From contig NZ_JAKRYL010000031.1 of NCBI RefSeq assembly GCF_023555415.1, forward strand, positions 1 to 40,200: a DNA stretch of 40,200 bases, written 5' to 3'. Position numbers and translations under genes: made by a program. Of this stretch, positions 33,738 to 40,200 are shown one piece after another. The DNA comes from Halalkalibacter alkaliphilus. GTDB lineage: Bacteria; Bacillota; Bacilli; Bacillales; Bacillaceae_D. Position 1 is the stretch's first letter. Every line of letters starts with the position of its first letter. The notes under the pieces were generated by a model. The model was not told the origin of the DNA. It did not search any database and was given only the letters and a program-made list of their open reading frames with translations.

Positions 33738-34877
33738 ATGTCACTTGCCCAATTAAAGGATGAGCTAATTGCATATAGTAAAACAATAGGAGTTGACAAA
33801 ATTGGTTTTGCTTCTGCGGACCCATTTTTACAATTAAAAGATCGACTTCTTATTCAACAACAGCTAGGTTATCAATCTGGATTCGAAGAACCTGATATAG
33901 AGAAGAGGGTCCAACCGGAAAAGCTTGTAGAAGGGGCAAGAACGATAATTTCTATTGCACTTGCTTATCCTTCAAAGATGAAAGATCCGCCAAAAAGCAC
34001 GCGTGAAGATCGAAGAGGGGTCTTCTGCCGAGCTTCCTGGGGGAAGGATTATCACGATGTGTTGAGAGAAAGGCTAAAAAAAATTGAGCAATTTTTGCAC
34101 GAGCGTATACCTGAGGCTAGGACTAAGTCAATGGTTGACACGGGTGAGCTATCAGATCGGGCAGTAGCTGAACGCGCAGGGATCGGGTGGAGCGGGAAAA
34201 ATTGTGCGATCATCACTCCTGAGTTTGGAAGCTATGTGTATTTAGGGGAAGTAGTGACGACTATTCCATTTGAAGCTGACATACCAATTACAGAACAATG
34301 CGGAACTTGTAATAAATGTGTTGACGCTTGTCCAACGGGGGCTTTAGTGCAGGGGGGACAGCTAGACTCTCAAAAGTGTATTGCTTATTTAACTCAAACG
34401 AAGGACTTTCTTCCTGATCAATATCGTAAAAAAATTGGAAATAGACTTTACGGTTGTGATACATGTCAGCAAGTTTGCCCTGAAAACAAAGGAAAGGATT
34501 TTCATATTCATGAAGAAATGGAACCGGACCCAGAAACAGCAAAACCAAAGCTAATTCCTTTGCTTACAATGAGCAATCGAGAGTTCAAAGAGAGATTTGG
34601 CCACGTATCAGGTTCATGGAGGGGAAAGAAACCAATTCAACGGAATGCAATCATTGCTTTGGCCCATTTTAAAGATAAAAAAGCATTGCCAGTTTTAATC
34701 GAGTTGCTTAAGAAAGATCCAAGACCAGTTATTAGAGGGACAGCAGCTTGGGCTATTGGTGAAATAGGTAGCTTAGAGGAGTATATTGTACTCAATAGAG
34801 CGAAAAACACCGAAAAAGATGAAAATGTTGTTCGAGAAATCGATAAAGGCCTAAATATGATTGAAAATAAGCATTGA
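33738..34877 (+). CDS. queG: epoxyqueuosine reductase QueG
   Basis: QueG performs the last step of queuosine tRNA modification, using cobalamin and two 4Fe-4S clusters. The 379-aa protein has the catalytic Asp134 region KSMVDTGELSDRAVAERAGIGW. Its clusters are seen at Cys188-x2-Cys191-x2-Cys194-x3-Cys198 and Cys240-x2-Cys243-x3-Cys247, with Cys214 between them. A C-terminal HEAT-like repeat (ALPVLIELLKKDPRPVIRGTA) completes the family form. The start ATG follows GAAAGG. It probably forms a transcription unit with ogt. Confidence 0.95.
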   Translation: MSLAQLKDELIAYSKTIGVDKIGFASADPFLQLKDRLLIQQQLGYQSGFEEPDIEKRVQPEKLVEGARTIISIALAYPSKMKDPPKSTREDRRGVFCRASWGKDYHDVLRERLKKIEQFLHERIPEARTKSMVDTGELSDRAVAERAGIGWSGKNCAIITPEFGSYVYLGEVVTTIPFEADIPITEQCGTCNKCVDACPTGALVQGGQLDSQKCIAYLTQTKDFLPDQYRKKIGNRLYGCDTCQQVCPENKGKDFHIHEEMEPDPETAKPKLIPLLTMSNREFKERFGHVSGSWRGKKPIQRNAIIALAHFKDKKALPVLIELLKKDPRPVIRGTAAWAIGEIGSLEEYIVLNRAKNTEKDENVVREIDKGLNMIENKH

Positions 34878-34946
34878 TTAACAAGCGAATCTTGTTTTAC
34901 TAATGTAAGATTAGGGAAAGATTGGACATTGGAAGGAAGGGATTAT

Positions 34947-35477
34947 ATGACAACGCAATTAACACACTATGTCGATGAAATGAATAGTCCCCTAGGTACT
35001 CTTACAATTGTTGCTACTGAAAAAGGCGTTTGTCACATTCATTTTGGAGAGCTATCCAAATGCTCAGCTTCATTGAAAGCTTGGTTAAAAAAGCAAGGAA
35101 GAAAAGGTGAAGTGATACGCTGTAAGGAAACCCTGCATCCCATTTGTAAACAGTTAGAGGATTATTTTGCGGGTAAAAGGGATCACTTTGATGTTCCACT
35201 TGATTTATGTGGGACGGAATTTCAGAAAAAAGTGTGGAACACGTTAAAAGAAATCGAATACGGACAAACGAAGTCCTATAAAGAAATTGCCCAACAAGTA
35301 GGTGCACCTAAAGCAGTTAGGGCGATTGGCGGAGCTAATAACCAAAATCCGGTTCCGATTATCATTCCTTGCCATCGTGTCATAGGAAGTAATGGAAACA
35401 TGGTAGGGTATGGTGGCGGCTTAGATAAAAAAGAGCTTCTCTTAAGTTTAGAAGGAGCAATAGAGAAAATATCGTAA
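34947..35477 (+). CDS. ogt: methylated-DNA--[protein]-cysteine S-methyltransferase
   Basis: Ogt removes O6-methyl groups from guanine by a suicidal transfer to Cys. The 176-aa protein carries the catalytic Cys142 in PVPIIIPCHRVIGSNG and the helix-turn-helix segment TKSYKEIAQQVGAPKAVRAIGGANNQ. The GYGGGLDKKELLLSLEG tail is typical. ATG 34947 is chosen behind GGAAGGAAGGG; a TTG-started frame from 34929 is less likely. It follows queG by ~70 bases. Confidence 0.95.
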   Translation: MTTQLTHYVDEMNSPLGTLTIVATEKGVCHIHFGELSKCSASLKAWLKKQGRKGEVIRCKETLHPICKQLEDYFAGKRDHFDVPLDLCGTEFQKKVWNTLKEIEYGQTKSYKEIAQQVGAPKAVRAIGGANNQNPVPIIIPCHRVIGSNGNMVGYGGGLDKKELLLSLEGAIEKIS

Positions 35478-35478
35478 G

Positions 35479-35510
35479 AGAGGATGACTTAGTCATTCTT
35501 TTTTTTTTGA
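35479..35510 (+). terminator. terminator of ogt
   Basis: AGGATGAC pairs with GTCATTCT (short loop), then T8. Confidence 0.65.
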
Positions 35511-35618
35511 ATTTAATGGATGACACTTTTTCCTAATCTAAAAATCGTTAGCTAACTTTTGTTTCATTTCGAACAAGCTGCGAGGCATAGGTTGTTATAG
35601 AAGAAAGGAGAATGTGGC

Positions 35619-36500
35619 ATGAACCAAAAGATCGTAACACAACTACATCGAATGATTAAAGAAAGAAATCACCAATTTGTTGAAGAGACAAGAAGCGAAA
35701 ATGTAGATAGTCTAGTTGAAAAAAAGATAAACATGAACAAAGAACGAGGAGCTGAGATTGTTCGTTCTTTTGTTGAGGGAGATATTATTCGTAAATCTCG
35801 TATGGAAGACCATTTATATATTGATTACTTTCAGCGTTGTGAATATTTAATAAAACTAAAAGACCAAGTGTACCTTGAAGAACAAGTGGAGAGTAGGAGA
35901 GCAACGTTTGTTGGTGACCAATTGGTAGAAGATAACGTTTTTGAGCCACAGGAACAAGAGAGGGAAGTAAAGCTGAACGATCAAATGATTCGTGATGGAA
36001 ATGAAAGTATTTCTAACCGCTCGTATAATCGTCGGGAAGCAGTCCGGTATGCTGAAAGGTGGTGGGATGATTATAACCCTAAATATCGTAAGTTTACGGA
36101 TAACTGTACAAACTTTATATCGCAATGTTTACATGCAGGCGGAGCAAAAATGAATGGGTATCCAAACCGTTCAAATGGCTGGTGGTTTAGATCGAATAAC
36201 TGGAGTTATAGTTGGTCGGTTGCCCATGCATTAAGGTGGTATTTGAGTGGGGCAAATAGTGGTTTAAGAGGAGAAGAGAAGGAAAGTGCATATGATTTAG
36301 AGCCAGGTGATGTCATCTGTTATGACTTTAATGGTGATGGTAGGTGGCAGCATACTACCATTGTAGTAGAGAAAGACGCCAACGGAGAACCTCTCGTAAA
36401 TGCCCAAACAACCAATAGCCGTATGCGCTATTGGAAATACGAAGACTCAACCGCCTGGACACCAAATATCAAATACAAATTTTTTAAGATAATAGGATAG
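35619..36500 (+). CDS. amidase-domain protein (Amidase_6-like), no signal peptide
   Basis: The 293-aa protein has an N-terminal ~130 residues that are charged, helical and unlike known domains. The C-terminal domain has AVRYAERWWDDYNPKYRKF, DNCTNFISQCLHAGGAKMNG (probable nucleophile Cys163) and DVICYDFNGDGRWQHTTIVV (His245). This Cys/His layout fits the putative amidase (PF12671-like) family. Homologues are often secreted, but here there is no signal peptide or anchor, so a cytoplasmic or sporulation-cell role is possible. AGAAAGGAG precedes the ATG. The structured repeat begins at its stop codon. Confidence 0.78.
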   Translation: MNQKIVTQLHRMIKERNHQFVEETRSENVDSLVEKKINMNKERGAEIVRSFVEGDIIRKSRMEDHLYIDYFQRCEYLIKLKDQVYLEEQVESRRATFVGDQLVEDNVFEPQEQEREVKLNDQMIRDGNESISNRSYNRREAVRYAERWWDDYNPKYRKFTDNCTNFISQCLHAGGAKMNGYPNRSNGWWFRSNNWSYSWSVAHALRWYLSGANSGLRGEEKESAYDLEPGDVICYDFNGDGRWQHTTIVVEKDANGEPLVNAQTTNSRMRYWKYEDSTAWTPNIKYKFFKIIG

Positions 36501-36676
36501 ATTTCGTACCAAAAGGGCGGTCTTCCCTTTTGGTACGAAATCGACGCGATGAGCGGAGCCGCCGTAAAAGGTTTTAAGCCTTTTAAGCGATCTTCTTAAA
36601 AGGCGCACGGCGAGAGAAGCCATCGCAATCATGTTCGCACAAGCATGGATAAAAAGGGCGGTCTTCCCTTTTGGTA
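36500..36676 (-). repeat. structured repeat element, copy B, with flanking hairpins
   Basis: Left flank: a perfect 18-bp hairpin, GATTTCGTACCAAAAGGG with CCCTTTTGGTACGAAATC (36500-36542). Core: GCGATG (36546) with CATCGC (36621); internal loop AGCGGAGC opposite AGAGAAGC; CGCCGT (36560) with ACGGCG (36607); inner hairpin GCCTTTTAAG with CTTAAAAGGC (36578-36604). Right flank: a 25-base stretch (36652-36676) identical to 36511-36535. The remaining part of the 36501-36809 gap holds only the trmL promoter region, with TATAAT near 36746. Confidence 0.75.
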
Positions 36677-36809
36677 TCTAGGGGATGGGAGGGTGACTTT
36701 CATAAGTCATTCTCTTTCAGCATTTCTTCTTTCATACGTAGGTGGTATAATGAATTTTGTCGAAACAGCTAGCTTATTTATTAATTAAAGGAAATAGAGG
36801 TGTATGCAC

Positions 36810-37283
36810 GTGGGATTACATATCGTGCTTTATCAACCAGAGATCCCAGCCAATACAGGTAACATAGCGAGAACATGTGCTGGAACCAATACTACGTTGC
36901 ATTTGATTCGTCCTCTTGGATTTTCAACGGATGACAAAATGCTGAAGCGTGCTGGTTGTGATTACTGGCCGAGTGTTTCTATCAATTATTATGATTCGAT
37001 GGACGAGCTATTTGAAACATATCCAGAGGGAGCTTTTTATTTTATTGAAACAGTAGGCAAAAAAAATTACAGTGAATTTGATTATTCTAATGAAAAGACA
37101 GATCACTTTTTTGTGTTTGGTCGTGAAACTACTGGGTTGCCACAAAGTATCATTGAGAAGAATGTAGATCAATGCTTTAGGATTCCACAAACGGATAAAA
37201 TCCGATCGCTAAACTTATCTAACACAGCTGCAATTGTGATATATGAAGCAATTCGTCAACAAGGGTTTCAAGATTTAAAGTGA
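36810..37283 (+). CDS. trmL: tRNA (cytidine(34)-2'-O)-methyltransferase TrmL
   Basis: TrmL methylates the wobble ribose of leucine tRNAs. The 157-aa SPOUT protein has the hallmark LYQPEIPANTGNIARTCAGT, HLIRPLGFSTDDKMLKRAGCDYW, VFGRETTGLPQSI and the knot end IRSLNLSNTAAIVIYEAIRQ. GTG 36810 is preferred because AGAGGTG lies seven bases before it and homologues begin at the equivalent residue; ATG 36804 lies one base from that site. Length is normal. Confidence 0.94.
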   Translation: MGLHIVLYQPEIPANTGNIARTCAGTNTTLHLIRPLGFSTDDKMLKRAGCDYWPSVSINYYDSMDELFETYPEGAFYFIETVGKKNYSEFDYSNEKTDHFFVFGRETTGLPQSIIEKNVDQCFRIPQTDKIRSLNLSNTAAIVIYEAIRQQGFQDLK

Positions 37284-37297
37284 AAATGGTGGAGTGA

Positions 37298-37333
37298 AAA
37301 ATCGACCAGCCTCCGAAGAGATTGGTCGATTTC
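37298..37333. terminator. bidirectional terminator, trmL and the 29-aa minus gene
   Basis: AAAATCGACCA pairs with TGGTCGATTTC, with a 14-nt loop and A/T-rich flanks on both sides. Confidence 0.65.
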
Positions 37334-37344
37334 ATAAGTAAGTA

Positions 37345-37434
37345 TTAATTTTTGTGTGGATTGTCTTCATATCCTGCTGTAAATATAGCAACGAAGAAAA
37401 CAATACTAACACCAAGGATGAGCAATGTACCCAT
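37345..37434 (-). CDS. 29-aa single-pass membrane peptide (hypothetical)
   Basis: On the minus strand, ATG (37434-37432) follows AAGGAGG seven bases upstream, a near-perfect ribosome site. The product begins MGTLLILGVSIVFFVAIFTA and ends with a polar tail (GYEDNPHKN), the layout of a tail-exposed one-helix membrane peptide. The stop is followed by a terminator hairpin. Strong signals at both ends make this a real gene despite its size. I know no function; short peptides like this often attach to larger membrane complexes. Confidence 0.75.
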   Translation of the reverse strand: MGTLLILGVSIVFFVAIFTAGYEDNPHKN

Positions 37435-37635
37435 ATTTATTCCTCCTTGTCACAAGCATATGTCCATTATAAAACAATTTCAGTAAGAAAGAAATGAAAG
37501 TTACGTGAAAGCGTCGAAGAGTTTACTTAAAAGAGGTTGACAGTTTCTTTAACTCTAAAAAGCGTTAAGCTTATGAAGTTGTCATCATTGTTTATAATTT
37601 TAAACCTAATTATAGAAAAGAAGGAGACGTCTGAC

Positions 37636-38193
37636 TTGTCAAATCGTTACATCACTAGTCACTTCCCACTAATCTCTATTTTATTATTTAGTCTCGCATT
37701 CGCTATTTATGTTCAAGGATTTATTCTTGGCGAACTAGCAAATTTAGGTATTTACAGCGGAATGTTAGAATTCATTTCCGAAAGTGGTATAAAGTTAACG
37801 TTAATGTTTTTGCTATTATTGTTTTTCTTTATGGTTTTCTCTGCTTTAAAATTAATTGCGGATACAACGATAGAACTTTCTATGCTGTTCTTTTCCAAGG
37901 ATGAAGAAGGAAATGAGTTAAATAAAGTAAGAGCAGGTTCATGGATTTACTTAGCTGCAAGTGTAATTGCGGTCCTTCTTGCACAATTTATTTTCATGGT
38001 CGTTATCTTATTTCTTTTAGCCAGCATAAGTTACTTTGTTTTTCTAGTATATAAAATTAGTAATACATTGAGTTTATCAGGGCTTATCGGATTTATATTT
38101 TTTCAAGTGATCTTCTGGAGCGTATTTTTGTTAGCTGTCGTCTTTGCACTTTTGAGACTATACAATAGTTTTATGGCGAGTTTACCTATATAA
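37636..38193 (+). CDS. YufK-like (DUF5366) membrane protein
   Basis: The 185-aa protein has about five hydrophobic helices. MSNRYITSHFPLISILLFSL, GIYSGMLEFISESGIKLTLM, the polar loop SALKLIADTTIELSMLFFSKDEEGNE and KVRAGSWIYL resemble Bacillus YufK. The start is TTG 37636, nine bases after AAGGAG; the frame extends upstream to 37537, but that part has no ribosome site and no family similarity. Function unknown. It is convergent with the penicillin-binding protein gene. Confidence 0.78.
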   Translation: MSNRYITSHFPLISILLFSLAFAIYVQGFILGELANLGIYSGMLEFISESGIKLTLMFLLLLFFFMVFSALKLIADTTIELSMLFFSKDEEGNELNKVRAGSWIYLAASVIAVLLAQFIFMVVILFLLASISYFVFLVYKISNTLSLSGLIGFIFFQVIFWSVFLLAVVFALLRLYNSFMASLPI

Positions 38194-38196
38194 ACG

Positions 38197-38238
38197 AAAA
38201 AGGACTTGTTCTCTTTATAAGAGGCAAGTCCTTTTTTT
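38197..38238. terminator. bidirectional terminator, yufK-like and penicillin-binding protein genes
   Basis: AAAAAGGACTTG (38197-38208) pairs with CAAGTCCTTTTT (38225-38236), with an inner CTCTT/AAGAG stem. Confidence 0.85.
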
Positions 38239-38241
38239 GGT

Positions 38242-40113
38242 TTATCTCATTAATTCACGCCAAATTTGTAAATGTGGTGCTTGGTTATTTAAGTGAGCTA
38301 TGCTTGATCGCTTGTCTTTTCCAACCCATACTCCAGTCGTATATTGATCTGTTAAACCTACGAACCATAAGTCATAATAATTGTTTGTGGTGCCTGTTTT
38401 TCCTCCAGAGTATGGTGCTGAAACTTGAGCTCTTCTAGCAGTTCCGCTTTCCATTACTTCTGATAGCAGCTTACGCATCTTATCGTTTGTAGCTTGACTC
38501 CACACGCGGTTCGCTTCTTTTTCCCAAGTATAAAGGACATTCCCATCTTTATCTGCTACGCTCCGAATAGCATAAGAAGGCTGAAAGTTGCCTCCATTTG
38601 CAAAAGTTGTATAAGCGCTCGTTAACTCAAGTGGAGTCATTCCGTGCGAAAAGCCCCCTAAAGCAGAAGAGAGATTATAATCATTTTCACCTACATGTGA
38701 AAATGAAAACGGAGCAAGATAGTCAAATGCCGTTTCAATACCAACTCTATCCAAAATTCGAACAGCAGGGGTGTTATAAGAATGTTTCAGTGCTGTTGTT
38801 AAAGGGACCATCCCGTATTGGGCACCACCATAGTTTTTAGGGCAATAATCTTCTCCACTAACTTTATAACACACATTATCGGCATTGATCGTACTTTGAA
38901 TAGGAACATCAAAATCCTCAAAATAAGGAGCATACACGAGTAACGGTTTAATTGCTGAACCGGGCTGTCTAGGATTTTGATACCCTCTATGAAAATCGAA
39001 TTTACGATAGTCTTTTCCGCCCGTAATTGCAACAATTTCATTGCTGTGATGGTCTAAAACAACGGCTGATGCTTGTACATCTGAATTTGGTACTTGTCTA
39101 TGAATGGACTTAATAGCTAGATTTTGTAAGAAAGGATCTAAGGCTGTTTCAATATGAATCCCTTCTTTAAATAATTGTTGAACTCGTTCATCAAGAGAGC
39201 GTTGAATGTCTTGTCTTGCCTCTTCAGTAGATGCTTGCGAAAGCTTTTGATTAAACCCTTCGCTTTCTGCAATTAGTTCAGTAAATTCCGAATGAACGTA
39301 AGTGACGTAATCAGGGTGTAAATCGGTTTTAGGACTAACGTTCAAGACAATCGACTCATCAAGTGCCTCTTCATATTGTTCTGATGTTACATAGGACGCT
39401 TCCAGCATTTTTTGTAATATCCATTGCTGTCTTAGCTTTGTTTGTTCACTATTTCTTAATGGATCGTAATGACTAGGATTATTCGGAACTGCACTTAAAA
39501 AAGCAGCTTCAGCTACAGTTAGTCTTTCACTTGGTTTATTAAAGTAAAACCTACTTGCAGCTTCTATTCCATATATACCATTGCTGAAATAAATTGTATT
39601 AATATATAGTTCAATAATTTCTTCCTTGGTATAGTTTTTTTCGAGCTCATGAGCATAAAGGATCTCACTCAATTTTCTGTTATACGTTTGGTCATGGGTA
39701 AGAAAAAGGTTTCGAACGAGTTGCTGAGTCACTGTGCTGCCACCTTCTTCTATGCTATCGTGTCTAGCATTTGCCAGGATGGCCCTTGCAATTCCAATAG
39801 CATCATAACCTTTATGCTCAAAGAAACGTTGATCTTCTGTAGCAATAAAAGCATCTATGACCACCGATGGAATCTCTTCATAAGGTAAATATACCCGATT
39901 CTCATCTCGGAAAACCTCGCTAATGACATCCCCGTTACGATCGTAAATTAAACTATTATTAGAGAGGACAATTTCTTCTAAATTTACTTGTTCATTGATA
40001 ACAGATGATAATGATTTTACTTCTTTAACTTCTGCTGATACTTCAATCATTAAAAAAATAAAAGCAATAAATATAATGCTCGATAATGTCCAGCCAGTAA
40101 TGGATTTTAACAT
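38242..40113 (-). CDS. class A penicillin-binding protein (PBP1a family)
   Basis: This bifunctional membrane enzyme polymerises and cross-links peptidoglycan. The 623-aa protein has an N-terminal anchor (residues ~8-25). A GT51 glycosyltransferase domain follows, with catalytic Glu93 in ATEDQRFFEHKG and EGGSTVTQQLVRNLFL. The transpeptidase domain has Ser386-x2-Lys389 in RQPGSAIKPLL, SYN (445-447) and KTGTT near residue 573. Length and a short C-terminus fit the sporulation-type PbpG/PBP2d group, but the assignment to a specific paralogue is not certain. A weak sigma-F/G-like pattern (CCATA-N14-GGTACAAT) lies ~40 bp upstream on the minus strand. Confidence 0.9.
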   Translation of the reverse strand: MLKSITGWTLSSIIFIAFIFLMIEVSAEVKEVKSLSSVINEQVNLEEIVLSNNSLIYDRNGDVISEVFRDENRVYLPYEEIPSVVIDAFIATEDQRFFEHKGYDAIGIARAILANARHDSIEEGGSTVTQQLVRNLFLTHDQTYNRKLSEILYAHELEKNYTKEEIIELYINTIYFSNGIYGIEAASRFYFNKPSERLTVAEAAFLSAVPNNPSHYDPLRNSEQTKLRQQWILQKMLEASYVTSEQYEEALDESIVLNVSPKTDLHPDYVTYVHSEFTELIAESEGFNQKLSQASTEEARQDIQRSLDERVQQLFKEGIHIETALDPFLQNLAIKSIHRQVPNSDVQASAVVLDHHSNEIVAITGGKDYRKFDFHRGYQNPRQPGSAIKPLLVYAPYFEDFDVPIQSTINADNVCYKVSGEDYCPKNYGGAQYGMVPLTTALKHSYNTPAVRILDRVGIETAFDYLAPFSFSHVGENDYNLSSALGGFSHGMTPLELTSAYTTFANGGNFQPSYAIRSVADKDGNVLYTWEKEANRVWSQATNDKMRKLLSEVMESGTARRAQVSAPYSGGKTGTTNNYYDLWFVGLTDQYTTGVWVGKDKRSSIAHLNNQAPHLQIWRELMR

Positions 40114-40200
40114 AATTCACACACACTCATTTCAATGTATTCGATCCTTATTGTACCATCAATTATCATTTTATGGTGATGGAAACAGTAGGGAAGTTCT

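Overview
The window is a low-GC Firmicute chromosome segment, most likely from Bacillus or an alkaliphilic relative. The evidence is AGGAGG-type ribosome binding sites, frequent TTG/GTG starts, a FapR-type operator, GlpP antitermination leaders, sigma-B/sigma-F-like promoters on dps and katX, a KatX-type catalase, a class D sortase, queG and a YufK-like protein. I see no rRNA, tRNA, CRISPR array, phage or transposase gene.

Layout. 1-1030: an accessory patch with a 29-codon ORF, a MITE-like element (copy 1) and the 3' remnant of a broken gene. 1051-3934: an EamA exporter, a divergent AraC-type regulator, and a lone fabI behind a perfect FapR-type operator. 3935-11434: an SSF symporter with a two-helix partner, then ureABCEFGD; together probably urea uptake and hydrolysis. 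11597-15177: sortase D, catalase KatX and a drug-efflux MFS gene bracketed by GGGTCAGACCCC palindromes. 15526-20918: molybdenum cofactor genes, with moaB and a mobA-moaC fusion on minus and moaA, moeA, mobB, moaE, moaD on plus. 20933-21473: copy 2 of the MITE-like element, inserted in the moaD terminator with a 17-bp target duplication. 21489-27098: the formate block, with a small protein plus fdhD (minus), an OFA-type transporter, a DUF2294 protein and a lone molybdopterin formate dehydrogenase-like subunit. 27440-31710: glpP, glpK, glpD. 31936-40113: ferritin, dps, a B3/4-domain protein, queG, ogt, a cytoplasmic amidase-domain protein, trmL, a 29-aa membrane peptide (minus), a YufK-like protein and a class A penicillin-binding protein.

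How it fits together. The Moco genes supply the pterin cofactor used by the formate dehydrogenase-like protein; FdhD sulfurates that cofactor and the OFA carrier probably moves formate or oxalate. GlpP controls glpK and glpD through terminator leaders that share a CGGAGATTWGGAGA motif. Ferritin, Dps and KatX form an iron/peroxide defence set.

The most unexpected material is non-coding. (1) Three diverged copies (18260, 27241, 36546) of an ~80-nt element have the same three nested stems, with compensatory base changes, around a conserved 8x8 internal loop. (2) The two MITE-like copies lie 20 kb apart in inverted orientation. (3) A ~90-nt structured leader precedes the OFA transporter gene. (4) A perfect Fnr-type box has a -10 at the expected distance but no gene behind it. 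All are visual calls and need covariance and homology searches.
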